64,000 nucleotides of DNA from Streptococcus salivarius (GTDB lineage Bacteria; Bacillota; Bacilli; Lactobacillales; Streptococcaceae): positions 1,454,001 to 1,518,000 of the forward strand of contig NZ_CP009913.1 in assembly GCF_000785515.1 (NCBI RefSeq). The letters are read 5' to 3'. This document shows positions 37,065-46,781 of this stretch, in pieces. The position numbers were made by a program, and so were the translations under genes. The notes under the pieces were generated by a model, which was given only the letters and a program-made list of their open reading frames with translations, had not been told where the DNA came from and did not search any database. Position 1 is the stretch's first letter. Each line of letters begins with the position of its first letter.

Positions 37065-39872
37065 ATGGAAAACAAAGTTCGTTTCAAACTTCATAAAGTT
37101 AAGAAACATTGGATCACAATCACTGCCTCAAGTTTGGCTATTGGAGCTTCACTGATTGGCCTGGGGCAAGTCGGAGCTGATGAAGTCAAGCCTGAAACGA
37201 CTACTATTTACAGTCCTGAAAATGTCGTCTCTGACAGCAATCTTGAGACAAGTGCCAGCCTCATTACAAGAACCGAAGTAGCTCCAGCAAGCACTACTGT
37301 TGAGAAAGCTTCTAGTGAAGCAGTCTCAACTGATACTGCATCTACTAATGTTGCTACTCAACCTACAGAAACTATTACTACACAGCCTACCAGTGAAACT
37401 AATCAAAAGGTTGAGGTAGCTCCAGTTAATGAAACAACTACTGCCGATAGGAGTGTTGAAACCTCATCCGAAACAAGCGACAACGCAACTACTGCTCAGG
37501 AATTACCTTCCCAAGGTGGCAAGTTCACCTCAGATGATCAAGGTAACTGGTATTACCTAGACAGCGAGGGCCACAAACTAACGGGTCCACAAACCATCGA
37601 CAGCTTCAGCCTCTACTTCCATGACAATGGTATCCAGGCAAAAGGTGAAAAGATTACCATTGATGGCAAGGATTACTACTACGATAAAGATAATGGACGC
37701 AAGGTAACTGATACAAGCATTGAAGTAGACGGTAAAACCTATCTAGCAGATGCTGATGGCATCCTAACCGAAAAAACACAACTACCTACTCAGGTCGTGA
37801 CTGGTGGCCATTTCCAATCTGATAACCAACAAGACTGGTATTACTACACTGCTAATGGTGAAAAATTGACTGATTGGCAAAATGTTGATGGTGTCATCCT
37901 TTATTTTGATAAAGATGGCAAACAAGTCAAAGGACAAAAACAAGAAATCGACGGCAAGCACTACTATTTTGCCTATCATAATGGTGCCTTAATGACTAAT
38001 CAATGGTATGAACATATCATCTTTAATAGTTACAGAACCAACCCAATGTATACGCACCTCTTTGAATATCTAGGAGAGGACGGTGCTCCCGTTACAGGTT
38101 GGCATACAATCGATAACAAACGCTACTACTTCCAATCAGACGGCCTGAGAGCTCAAAATGATGTCGTAACCATTGATGGGAAAGAATATTTGTTTGATTA
38201 TGACGGTCAATTGGTTAAGAACACGTATGGCATCGTTGAAAGACCTTCTATGTTTTTCTCTAGTAAAACAACTTACCACACTGATGCTGACGGCGTCATC
38301 CAAACCGGTAGACATATAATTGATGGTAAGGAATACATTTTTACTGAAAATGGGGTTGTCCTAAACGGTATTATCACTTTTGAAAATAAAGATTATTTTG
38401 TCATTAATAGTGAAGTCCAAAAAAATAGCCTTAAAGCCTACTTTGCACCCGTTGTCTATCACAATGAAGGTATTTTTCATGGAATCTATGGCACTGATGA
38501 AAACGGGGTTGCCTTAAAAGGATTCCAACGAGGTATTGATGGTCAACTCCACTACTTCCAACCAGCAGTAAAAAGTGTCACTAAGCCTTCATGGGAGGAA
38601 ATCAATGGGCAACGTTACCGATTGACAGATGGAGATTACGTCGAACCTACTGCTGGTATGCGTCCTACAATTATTGTCTCTAATACAACTTTGAAAGTTG
38701 ATGACAAAGTCTATTCCTTTGATGACATGGGAATCTCAACTGAAGTTACACCTAAAAATCAATTTATTCGCGACGATTTTTGGAACTGGTACTACTACGA
38801 TGCTGATGGCAAGCTCCTAACTGGTCGTCAAACCATTGATGGTATTCAGCTCTACTTTGATAAAAATGGTAAGCAAGCCAAAGGAACTTTGGTTGACATC
38901 GATGGGGATACCTACTACTTCGATAAAGATAGCGGAGCTTTATGGACCAATCGTACCATTGAACTTGGTGGCGTAACCTATACTATTGATGAAGAAGGAC
39001 ATGTCACATCATCTCTACGCAACACCTTTGTTCAGGACAAGGATGGCGATTGGACTTATCTCAAAGATAAGGGACAATTAGCTACTGGATGGCAAACCAT
39101 TAATGGTGTCCAACTCTACTTTGACGGCAGTGGTAAGCAAATAAAAGGTAAGCGTATCCTTATAGATGGGAAGTACTACTATTTCTCTGAAAACAATGGT
39201 GAACTCCTCCGTAATGCATTCTATCCGTACAATTACTATTCTAAGCTCTACTTTGGCAATGATGGAGCTCAAGTTTTTGGTTGGTACACACTAGATGGTC
39301 ACCGTGTTTACTTTAAGGAAGATGGTCTTCAAGCTAAAGAAGAGTTGCTTCTAATTGACGGAAATTATTATTACTTCAATCAAGATGGCCAACTTCTAGT
39401 TGATGGTCCAGCTAAATCATTTAGTATAATATATCTTGCAGATTCAGAAGGAAAACTATTAACCGGGTGGAGAGAAATTGACGGTAAGACCTATTACCTA
39501 GATCCAAGCAACCAATATCGCTATGTCAATACAACAAAAACCATAGATGGCAAGACCTATCTTTTCGGTTCTTATACGGAATTATTGCGTAATGACACTA
39601 GTTACTCATACGCTTCGGATGAAAATGGAATCGTTCGAACAGGATTCTACCGCACTGATGAAGGCTACCTCTGCTATCTTGAGCCTCAGGTAATCTCTTC
39701 CTACCAACCAACTTGGAAGGAAATTGACGGTAAGCTCTATCACTTCGAAAAATCAACTTCGTTAGGGAAACATCTTTACAGTTCTCCAATCACAACCAAT
39801 GCAACACTAGAAAAAGATGGCAAAACTTATGTCATTGATGAAAATGGTGTAGCAACTAAAAAAGTGAATTAA
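37065..39872 (+). CDS. Glucan-binding-repeat protein, 935 residues (GBR8)
   Basis: The gtf-type signal peptide MENKVRFKLHKVKKHWITIT...GQVGADE (cleaved near 38); Ser/Thr/Glu linker to about 150; YG repeats beginning GGKFTSDDQGNWYYLD. The C-terminal half is the paralogue of GBR1 at the left edge (DKGQLATGWQTING, KGKRILIDGKYYYF, FGWYTLDGHRVYFKEDG, ITTNATLEKDGKTYVIDENGVAT). No anchor or catalytic domain. AAAGGGG lies 8 nt before ATG. Only 24 bp separate its stop from the CiaR box of csRNA copy 2, whose terminator probably also ends this mRNA. Confidence 0.88.
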   Translation: MENKVRFKLHKVKKHWITITASSLAIGASLIGLGQVGADEVKPETTTIYSPENVVSDSNLETSASLITRTEVAPASTTVEKASSEAVSTDTASTNVATQPTETITTQPTSETNQKVEVAPVNETTTADRSVETSSETSDNATTAQELPSQGGKFTSDDQGNWYYLDSEGHKLTGPQTIDSFSLYFHDNGIQAKGEKITIDGKDYYYDKDNGRKVTDTSIEVDGKTYLADADGILTEKTQLPTQVVTGGHFQSDNQQDWYYYTANGEKLTDWQNVDGVILYFDKDGKQVKGQKQEIDGKHYYFAYHNGALMTNQWYEHIIFNSYRTNPMYTHLFEYLGEDGAPVTGWHTIDNKRYYFQSDGLRAQNDVVTIDGKEYLFDYDGQLVKNTYGIVERPSMFFSSKTTYHTDADGVIQTGRHIIDGKEYIFTENGVVLNGIITFENKDYFVINSEVQKNSLKAYFAPVVYHNEGIFHGIYGTDENGVALKGFQRGIDGQLHYFQPAVKSVTKPSWEEINGQRYRLTDGDYVEPTAGMRPTIIVSNTTLKVDDKVYSFDDMGISTEVTPKNQFIRDDFWNWYYYDADGKLLTGRQTIDGIQLYFDKNGKQAKGTLVDIDGDTYYFDKDSGALWTNRTIELGGVTYTIDEEGHVTSSLRNTFVQDKDGDWTYLKDKGQLATGWQTINGVQLYFDGSGKQIKGKRILIDGKYYYFSENNGELLRNAFYPYNYYSKLYFGNDGAQVFGWYTLDGHRVYFKEDGLQAKEELLLIDGNYYYFNQDGQLLVDGPAKSFSIIYLADSEGKLLTGWREIDGKTYYLDPSNQYRYVNTTKTIDGKTYLFGSYTELLRNDTSYSYASDENGIVRTGFYRTDEGYLCYLEPQVISSYQPTWKEIDGKLYHFEKSTSLGKHLYSSPITTNATLEKDGKTYVIDENGVATKKVN

Positions 39873-39896
39873 AGTGGAAAACAAGATATTTCTTAC

Positions 39897-39929
39897 TTTA
39901 AGAAAACTTTAGGCTTTGCCTTATATACT
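39897..39929 (+). promoter_or_regulatory. CiaR-type box and promoter, copy 2
   Basis: TTTAAG-AAAAC-TTTAGG (39897-39913), 10 bp, TATACT (39924-39929). Confidence 0.75.
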
Positions 39930-39935
39930 ATAACC

Positions 39936-39997
39936 ATCCTAAAAATTTTCTTTTTCATAATCTCCTAAAATCCAGGGCATAGGTCCTGGATTTTTTT
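39936..39997 (+). ncRNA. csRNA-like small RNA, copy 2
   Basis: Same core (CUUUUUCAUAAUCUCCUAAAA, one extra A) and ATCCAGG/CCTGGAT terminator with TTTTTTT. It is between GBR8 and GBR9. Confidence 0.7.
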
Positions 39998-40057
39998 GTA
40001 TTTTTAACTCTTGAGACTGCTAAAATTGTGATATTTGCCTTGTTAGTCACTTTACAA

Positions 40058-40127
40058 TGTAATCGTTTTCTTATTTTTATCTAAATTTCTTATATTTCCT
40101 TGAAACTCTCTAAAATAGCGCTATAAT
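40058..40127 (+). promoter_or_regulatory. Promoter and cre-like box of GBR9
   Basis: TGTAATCGTTTTCT (40058-40071), 28 bp, TTGAAA (40100-40105), 16-bp spacer, TATAAT (40122-40127). The same layout precedes GBR10, GBR11 and GBR12. Confidence 0.7.
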
Positions 40128-40154
40128 AGGACTTAGGAAAAAGGAGGAAAAATT

Positions 40155-43031
40155 ATGAAAGCACATTCTAATTTTACTGGACCTAAGTCCAAAAAACATC
40201 TGATTGCATTCTCATGTGCAACTGCCCTTGCTAGCTTTGCTTTTATCGCAAGGCCTACATTTGCGGAGGAAGTTAAAGTTGACAACTCATCAAACCTTGA
40301 TACGACTGCTGCTACCACTGCCAATGTGGAAACCACAGCAGATCTTGTCGAAACTAAGGTTGTTGAAGCTCCTGCTACTACTGAAAATGTCGCTAGCACT
40401 GAAAGCACTACAAATGTTTCAGAACAAGCCACAACTTCTACAGCAAGCTCTGAAACTGCCAGTGAGACTGCTTCAACAACTGCAAGCGAAAGTCAAGCAC
40501 CTGCAGAATCAGCTACAGGCCAAACACGCGAAACTGTAACTACAGACCGGGCTGCCAGTGAGACAGCAACAGCAACCGCAGATACCAATAGTGAAACCAA
40601 TGTTACCGGTGGTCAATACTATAGTGATAAGTATGGCTACTGGCATTACAAAGATGCTAGTGGTAAAGACCTGACTGGACCACAAACTATTGATGGCGTT
40701 AAGGTCTACTTCAATCCAGGCGGTGTTCAGGTTAAAGGGGAATTTGCCTGGGACGGTCACTATTATGACAAAAATTCTGGTGCTCTTGTTACTAATAAAT
40801 TCGTTGAGAGTTACGGTAGCACCTATTACCTAGATGAAAATGGCAATAAAGTAATCGGTCCCAAAGAAATTAATGGGGAATGGAATTATTTTGACGACTA
40901 CGGTGAACAAGTTAGGAATAGATTTGCTTCTGATGGCCGTTATTACGACAAGGACGGAAAACAAGTTGATTTCGGGACAAACCGTTATTTTCAACTTGGT
41001 GATTATTGGTTTTACGCCGGTAAGGACGGTGCTATCTTAAAAGGTGAGCAAACTATTGATGGCGTTAAGGTTTACTTTTATCAAAGCGGCGTTCAAGTCA
41101 AAGGGTATTTTGTTAGAAATGATACTGACAATAAAGAACATTATTACGACAAAGATTCTGGTGCACTAGTCACTAACAACTACGTTATTGCCTACGATAA
41201 CTATACCCACCAAAATGAACGCTACTATGTGGATGATCAGGGTGTTCGTGTAAAAGGTGCTAAAACTATAAATGGTAAACAGGTTTACTTTACATATGAT
41301 GGAAGACAGGTCTTCGACAATTTTGGTGACGATGGCTACTTCTATGGGCAAGATGGTAACCGAGTCGACCTAGGCACAAACCATTATGTTCAAATCAAAG
41401 GCAACTGGTACTACATCGGTAACGATGGAAAAATCTTGACAGATGAACAAACTATTGATGGCGCTCATGTCTACTTTGGCTATAAAGGTATCCAAGTGAA
41501 AGGAGATTTTGACTACAACAAACAATTTCATGATAAAGACTCTGGAAATCTAGTTACTAATCGTTTCGTAACAGTTAAAGACAAAACCTACTTTATTGGA
41601 GCTGATAGTAAGGCTATCAAAGGGGCAACAGTCATCGACAACATTGAATACTTCTTTGATAAAGAAACTGGTGCTCAAGTTAAAGGAAATTTCGCAAGAA
41701 ACGATAAATACTACGATGGGGTCACTGGTGCTCTCGTAACCAATAGCTATGTCCAAGTTGATAAAGACTGGTACTATGTAGGCAATGACGGTAAAAGACT
41801 TAAAGGTTCTCAAACCATTAACAATGTTCCTGTATACTTTGATCCTTATGGGGGTAAACAAGTAAAAGGAGAGTTTGGTGATAATGGTTACTATTACGAC
41901 CAAAATTCTGGTGCCAAAGTAGATTTGGGAACAAGTCGCTATGTCCAAGTTAACGATAATTGGTACTACGTCAATGCTGAGGGTAAGATTCTCAAAGGCG
42001 AACAGACCATCGATGGGGTTCAAGTCCATTTTGATACTAAAACAGGGCAACAAATTAAAGGGGGCTTTACTGACAAAGATGGTAAATTAGTCATAAAAGA
42101 AAAATATTATCTATCTGGTACTCCTATGAGATATTATGATAAAGACTCCGGTGCTCTTGTAAAAAATCAATACTTCAACCATAATGGTAAATGGTACTAT
42201 GCAGATGCAGAAGGTAATATCCTTAAAGGCTCACAAACCATCGATGGGGTACATGTTTACTTTGACTATAATGGTGTACAAGCTAAAGATACTGTTCTTG
42301 ATGGTTACTACTACGATAAAGATACTGGCGCACGGAAAGAGCTCCCTCGTGATCAGTTTATTAAAATTGGTGACGATTTATACTATTTTAGCAGTAATGG
42401 ACGAACTGGAAGTATAAGTGTTAACGGTAAGGATTACTATGTTGAGCAAAACGGAAGGGTCCTTCGTGGTTCCTTTAACATATATCAAAATCCACCTTAC
42501 TATGATGATGAAACTGGCGAAGCTGTAGAAAAAACTGGTTTTGTTAAATCTCGCGGTAGTTGGTTCTACCTAGAAAATGGTAAAAAAGTCGCAGGTTTCA
42601 AAAAAATTGATGGGAAACTTTACTATTTCTCTGCCAATCCAATGAACAAATACGAAACAAACGAACAAGTTCGTGGAAAATTAGTTGGACCTAAGTTTTA
42701 TATTTCTTTTCTTAGCAGAGCAGAAGACAACCCAACTTACTACTTCGACGCTGAAACAGGTGCTGCTGTAACCAACCAATTCGTCTATGCAGATGGACAC
42801 TGGTACTACTTCGGTAACGATGGAAAGGCTCTTCTATTTGATCAAGTCATCAATGGTCAACACCTCTACTTTGATTATCAAGGTAAGCAAATTAAAGGCA
42901 ATTTCGTTACAGACTACAAGGGGACTCGTTACTACGATGAAAACTCTGGGGAGCTCGTAACCAACCAAACACGTACCATCAATGGTGTGACTTATCACTT
43001 TGATGAAAATGGACGTGCAAATCAATTGTAA
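40155..43031 (+). CDS. Glucan-binding-repeat protein, 958 residues (GBR9)
   Basis: MKVHSNF-type signal peptide (here MKAHSNFTGPKSKKHLIAFS...TFAEE, cleaved near 37), a Thr/Ala/Ser linker with the recurring block ETTADLVETKVVEAPATTEN, and YG repeats from GGQYYSD at about 152. It aligns over its whole length with GBR12 (959 residues), and its last about 180 codons are almost identical at DNA level to it. No catalytic domain or anchor. AGGAGG is 8 nt before ATG; the AUUAUGAAA at the start is complementary to the csRNA core. Role: secreted glucan-binding protein (inferred). Confidence 0.88.
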   Translation: MKAHSNFTGPKSKKHLIAFSCATALASFAFIARPTFAEEVKVDNSSNLDTTAATTANVETTADLVETKVVEAPATTENVASTESTTNVSEQATTSTASSETASETASTTASESQAPAESATGQTRETVTTDRAASETATATADTNSETNVTGGQYYSDKYGYWHYKDASGKDLTGPQTIDGVKVYFNPGGVQVKGEFAWDGHYYDKNSGALVTNKFVESYGSTYYLDENGNKVIGPKEINGEWNYFDDYGEQVRNRFASDGRYYDKDGKQVDFGTNRYFQLGDYWFYAGKDGAILKGEQTIDGVKVYFYQSGVQVKGYFVRNDTDNKEHYYDKDSGALVTNNYVIAYDNYTHQNERYYVDDQGVRVKGAKTINGKQVYFTYDGRQVFDNFGDDGYFYGQDGNRVDLGTNHYVQIKGNWYYIGNDGKILTDEQTIDGAHVYFGYKGIQVKGDFDYNKQFHDKDSGNLVTNRFVTVKDKTYFIGADSKAIKGATVIDNIEYFFDKETGAQVKGNFARNDKYYDGVTGALVTNSYVQVDKDWYYVGNDGKRLKGSQTINNVPVYFDPYGGKQVKGEFGDNGYYYDQNSGAKVDLGTSRYVQVNDNWYYVNAEGKILKGEQTIDGVQVHFDTKTGQQIKGGFTDKDGKLVIKEKYYLSGTPMRYYDKDSGALVKNQYFNHNGKWYYADAEGNILKGSQTIDGVHVYFDYNGVQAKDTVLDGYYYDKDTGARKELPRDQFIKIGDDLYYFSSNGRTGSISVNGKDYYVEQNGRVLRGSFNIYQNPPYYDDETGEAVEKTGFVKSRGSWFYLENGKKVAGFKKIDGKLYYFSANPMNKYETNEQVRGKLVGPKFYISFLSRAEDNPTYYFDAETGAAVTNQFVYADGHWYYFGNDGKALLFDQVINGQHLYFDYQGKQIKGNFVTDYKGTRYYDENSGELVTNQTRTINGVTYHFDENGRANQL

Positions 43032-43079
43032 ATTAAGTCCGAAAATCGACTAAAATTATTCTTATAAGACATCTATACT

Positions 43080-43110
43080 AAGGAAGTTGATTAATTTCAA
43101 CTTCCTTTTA
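43080..43110 (+). terminator. Terminator of GBR9
   Basis: AAGGAAGTTGA-TTAATT-TCAACTTCCTT followed by TT; the same hairpin follows the twin gene GBR12. Confidence 0.85.
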
Positions 43111-43138
43111 AAAATCCAAGAAAATAATTTTTGTCTAC

Positions 43139-43171
43139 TTTAAGAAAACTTTAGGCTTTGCTTTATATACT
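43139..43171 (+). promoter_or_regulatory. CiaR-type box and promoter, copy 3
   Basis: TTTAAG-AAAAC-TTTAGG (43139-43155), 10 bp, TATACT (43166-43171). Confidence 0.75.
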
Positions 43172-43177
43172 AAAACC

Positions 43178-43238
43178 ATCCTAAAACTTTTCTTTTTCAT
43201 AATCTCCTAAATCCAGGGCATAGGTCCTGGATTTTTTT
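43178..43238 (+). ncRNA. csRNA-like small RNA, copy 3
   Basis: Core and terminator as in copy 1. It is between GBR9 and GBR10. Confidence 0.7.
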
Positions 43239-43294
43239 GTTTTTAGAAAAGTCTGTAGCAACTAAAATCATTCCCTCTCTCACTCGCATCACAA

Positions 43295-43364
43295 TGTAAT
43301 CGTTTTCTTATTTTTGTCTAAATTTCTTATTTTTTCTTGAAAGTCTCTAAAATAGCGCTATAAT
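43295..43364 (+). promoter_or_regulatory. Promoter and cre-like box of GBR10
   Basis: TGTAATCGTTTTCT (43295-43308), 28 bp, TTGAAA (43337-43342), 16-bp spacer, TATAAT (43359-43364). Confidence 0.7.
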
Positions 43365-43390
43365 AGGACTTAGGAAATGGAGGAAAAAGT

Positions 43391-46300
43391 ATGAAAGTAC
43401 ATTCTAATTTTACTGGACCTAAGTCCAAAAAACGTCTGATTGCATTCTCATGTGCAACTGCTCTTGCAAGTTTTGCCTTTATCGCAAAACCTGCCTTCGC
43501 TGAGGAAGCTAAGGCTGACAATGCATCTAACCTTGATACGACTGCTGCTACCACTGCCAATGTAGAAACTACCGCAGACCTCGTCGAAACAAAGGTTGTC
43601 GAAGCACCTGTTACTACTGAAAATGTGGCTAGCACAGAAAACACCACAAATGTCTCAGAACAAGCCTCAACTTCTACAGCAAGTTCTGAAACTGCCAGTG
43701 AAACAGCTTCAACAACTACAAGCGAAAGTCAAGCACCTGCAGAATCGGTCTCAGGCCAAACACGCGAAGCTGTAACTACAGACCGGGCTGCCAGTGAGGC
43801 TGCAACACCAACCGCAGATACCAATAGTGAAACCAATGTTACCGGTGGTCAATATTATAGTGATAGCCTTGGTAACTGGTATTATAAGGATGCTAGTGGT
43901 AAGAACCTAACTGGTGCACAAAAAATCGATGGGATCAACGTTTATTTCGATGAAAATGGCATACAAGTCAAGGGAAACTTTTCAAAAAATAAACAATACT
44001 ATGATGCAGATTCTGGTGCTCTTGTAACGGATTGTTATATTAATCATCTTGGTGGTGTTTACTATGTCGATAAAAATGGTGAACCATTAAAAGGCGCACA
44101 AACCATTCAAGGAAAACAAGTTTATTTCAATGATTACAACGGCCTTCAAGTTCGAGACGGATTTGCTAGCAATGAACACTTCTACGATAAAGATGGTAAC
44201 CTTGTAACAGATAGCTATGTTTTTAGCACTAAATACAACTATAACAACACTATCTATCCTTTCTATGTTGATAAAAATGGCGACAAATTAAAAGGTGAAC
44301 AAATCATCAATGGAAAATCTGTCTATTTCGATAAGTATGATGGAGCACAGGTGCGTAATAGCGTTGCTGACAATGGGCGTTTCTATGATCAAGATGGTAA
44401 TTTAGTTGATCTAGGGAAAAAACACTACGTGTTCATCGATAACCATTGGTTCTATGTTGATGAAGATGGAAAGATACTTAAAGGTGAACAAGTCATTGAT
44501 GGTGTGAAAGTTTACTTTACCCCTTATTACGGATATCAAATTAAAGGGGATTTTAATTCTGACGGCCAATTCTATGACAAGGATACTGGCGAGCTCGTGA
44601 CAAACCGTTATATTCAATTAACACGCTACGAATCGAACGGCTCTATGGCTCCAACTCTAGAGACCCATTGGTATTATCTTGGGGCAGACGGAAAAGTGGT
44701 AACAGGTCCACAAGTTATTGACGGCGTTCGTGTCTACTTTAACTATAGAGGACACCAAGCAAAAGGAGACTTTGGCTACGATGGTTATTATTATGATAAA
44801 GACACTGGAGCACTCGTCAAAAATAGCTTTGTCTCCTTAGAGCAACCATCAGGAACCCTTATTTATTACCTCGATAACGAAGGCAATACAATTAAGGGAG
44901 AACAAATTATTAATGGTAAGCATCTCAACTTCGGTGAATACGGTATCCAAGTTAAGGGAAATTTCGCACCTAATGGACTTTTTTATGATGCAATTACAGG
45001 GGAACCTGTTACTAATCGTTATGTTCAAATCAATGACCAGAGTAACTCATATAATACCCTTGAAAATAAAGATAAATGGTTCTATATCGGTTCAGACTCT
45101 AAAGCTCTTAAAGGAGAGCAAGTCATTAATGGCGTAACCGTATTCTTTGACAAAGATGGGGTTCAAGCTAAAGGGATTTTCGCAGATGACGGTTTCTATT
45201 ATGATAAAGATTCTGGAGCACGCGTTAATCTTGGCAACAATCAGTTTGTTCAAGTGAACGGTAACTGGTACTATCTTAATAACGAAGGTAAAATTGTAAA
45301 AGGTGAACAAGTCATTAATGGCAACAATTTTTACTTTGATAAAGATGGCAAGCAAGTTAAAGGGAACTTTGCTGAAAATGGAGCGTACTATGATGAAAAT
45401 TCAGGAGTACAAGTAACCAATCGTTATGTTAACTTCAATAACAATTGGTATAGAATCGGTGCTAAAGGTACTCCTCTTAAAGGTGCCCATGTCGTTGATG
45501 GTCATAATGTTTTCTTTGACCAAGACGGTAAACAGATTAAGGGCGACTTCGCTTCGGATGGCTACTATTACAGTAAAAATTCAGGAGACCGAGTAGACTT
45601 AGGACAAAATCATTATCAAAACATAAACAATAATTGGTATTATATTGGTAATGACGGCAAACGCCTTACTGGTGAACAAGTTATTGATGGTGTCGAGGTC
45701 TACTTCGATAGTACTGGTAAGCAGGTTAAAGGAAACTTTGCTGAAAACGATTCATTTTACGATAAAGATAGTGGTGCCCGCCTTAAGGAACAATTTGTCG
45801 ATTTGAATGGAAAGACTTATTATGTTGATGCTAAAGGCAAAAGACTTAGAGAAGGGGGAGTTCGAACTATCAATGGTAAAGAGTATACCTTTACGGGCGG
45901 TGCAGATCCCCACCTTGCTAGAGAAGAATTTCTATATCCTTACGGCTACTCTTCATTCTACGATTTGAATAACAAAGAAGTCAAAGGGCCTCAATTCGTT
46001 AAGGCCAAAAACGGTAATAGATATTACATTACCGCTTCTGGTCACGTCCCATTAGGGCTTCACATTATCAACGGAGAACTTTATATGTTTGATGCTCCGA
46101 CAAATAAATATGCTGATGGTAGGGTTAGGGCGAATGGCTTGACTAAAGACTATTTCCCATCACTTATTCCTAATGGTAGCCATATCTATTACTTTGATAA
46201 GGAAACAGCTACTGCTATAAAAAATCAATATAAAGAGGTTAATGGTAACTGGTATTACTTTGGACCTAATTGGTATGCACTAACCGGTGAACAAACTATT

Positions 46301-46483
46301 GATGGGGCTCATGTCTATTTCCATAGAGATGGCAAACAAGCTAAAGGGGAACTAGTCACTGTAAATGATAAACTTCATTATTATGATCCTAACAGTGGTG
46401 CACGTACTGAGAACACTACCCTCACTATCGAAGGTAAGACCTACCATTTTGATGCTGAGGGAAATGGAAAACTCCTCAATTAG
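43391..46483 (+). CDS. Glucan-binding-repeat protein, 1030 residues (GBR10)
   Basis: MKVHSNFTGPKSKKRLIAFS signal peptide; linker nearly the same as in GBR9, GBR11 and GBR12; YG repeats from about 151. The C-terminus (FGPNWYALTGEQTIDGAHVYFHRDGKQAKGELVTV) belongs with GBR5 rather than with GBR9 or GBR12, so this gene is a mosaic: front end of one subgroup, tail of another. GGAGG lies 7 nt before ATG. No anchor or catalytic motif. The stop is 46 bp before the CiaR box of csRNA copy 4, with no separate terminator between. Confidence 0.88.
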   Translation: MKVHSNFTGPKSKKRLIAFSCATALASFAFIAKPAFAEEAKADNASNLDTTAATTANVETTADLVETKVVEAPVTTENVASTENTTNVSEQASTSTASSETASETASTTTSESQAPAESVSGQTREAVTTDRAASEAATPTADTNSETNVTGGQYYSDSLGNWYYKDASGKNLTGAQKIDGINVYFDENGIQVKGNFSKNKQYYDADSGALVTDCYINHLGGVYYVDKNGEPLKGAQTIQGKQVYFNDYNGLQVRDGFASNEHFYDKDGNLVTDSYVFSTKYNYNNTIYPFYVDKNGDKLKGEQIINGKSVYFDKYDGAQVRNSVADNGRFYDQDGNLVDLGKKHYVFIDNHWFYVDEDGKILKGEQVIDGVKVYFTPYYGYQIKGDFNSDGQFYDKDTGELVTNRYIQLTRYESNGSMAPTLETHWYYLGADGKVVTGPQVIDGVRVYFNYRGHQAKGDFGYDGYYYDKDTGALVKNSFVSLEQPSGTLIYYLDNEGNTIKGEQIINGKHLNFGEYGIQVKGNFAPNGLFYDAITGEPVTNRYVQINDQSNSYNTLENKDKWFYIGSDSKALKGEQVINGVTVFFDKDGVQAKGIFADDGFYYDKDSGARVNLGNNQFVQVNGNWYYLNNEGKIVKGEQVINGNNFYFDKDGKQVKGNFAENGAYYDENSGVQVTNRYVNFNNNWYRIGAKGTPLKGAHVVDGHNVFFDQDGKQIKGDFASDGYYYSKNSGDRVDLGQNHYQNINNNWYYIGNDGKRLTGEQVIDGVEVYFDSTGKQVKGNFAENDSFYDKDSGARLKEQFVDLNGKTYYVDAKGKRLREGGVRTINGKEYTFTGGADPHLAREEFLYPYGYSSFYDLNNKEVKGPQFVKAKNGNRYYITASGHVPLGLHIINGELYMFDAPTNKYADGRVRANGLTKDYFPSLIPNGSHIYYFDKETATAIKNQYKEVNGNWYYFGPNWYALTGEQTIDGAHVYFHRDGKQAKGELVTVNDKLHYYDPNSGARTENTTLTIEGKTYHFDAEGNGKLLN

Positions 46484-46529
46484 TGTAAGTGAGCAGTAAG
46501 CATTATGAAAAAGTAATTCCATCTTCCAC

Positions 46530-46562
46530 TTTAAGAAAACTTTAGGCTTTGCTTTATATACT
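46530..46562 (+). promoter_or_regulatory. CiaR-type box and promoter, copy 4
   Basis: TTTAAG-AAAAC-TTTAGG (46530-46546), 10 bp, TATACT (46557-46562). Confidence 0.75.
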
Positions 46563-46568
46563 ATAACC

Positions 46569-46629
46569 ATCCTAAAACTTTTCTTTTTCATAATCTCCTA
46601 AATCCAGGGCATAGGTCCTGGATTTTTTT
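46569..46629 (+). ncRNA. csRNA-like small RNA, copy 4
   Basis: Core and terminator as in copy 1. The region from this copy through the GBR11 start is nearly identical to the region from copy 3 through the GBR10 start. Confidence 0.7.
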
Positions 46630-46685
46630 GTTTTTAGAAAAGTCTGTAGCAACTAAAATCATCCCCTCTCTCACTCGCATCACAA

Positions 46686-46755
46686 TGTAATCGTTTTCTT
46701 ATTTTTGTCTAAATTTCTTATTTTTTCTTGAAAGTCTCTAAAATAGCGCTATAAT
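46686..46755 (+). promoter_or_regulatory. Promoter and cre-like box of GBR11
   Basis: TGTAATCGTTTTCT (46686-46699), 28 bp, TTGAAA (46728-46733), 16-bp spacer, TATAAT (46750-46755). Confidence 0.7.
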
Positions 46756-46781
46756 AGGACTTAGGAAATGGAGGAAAAAGT

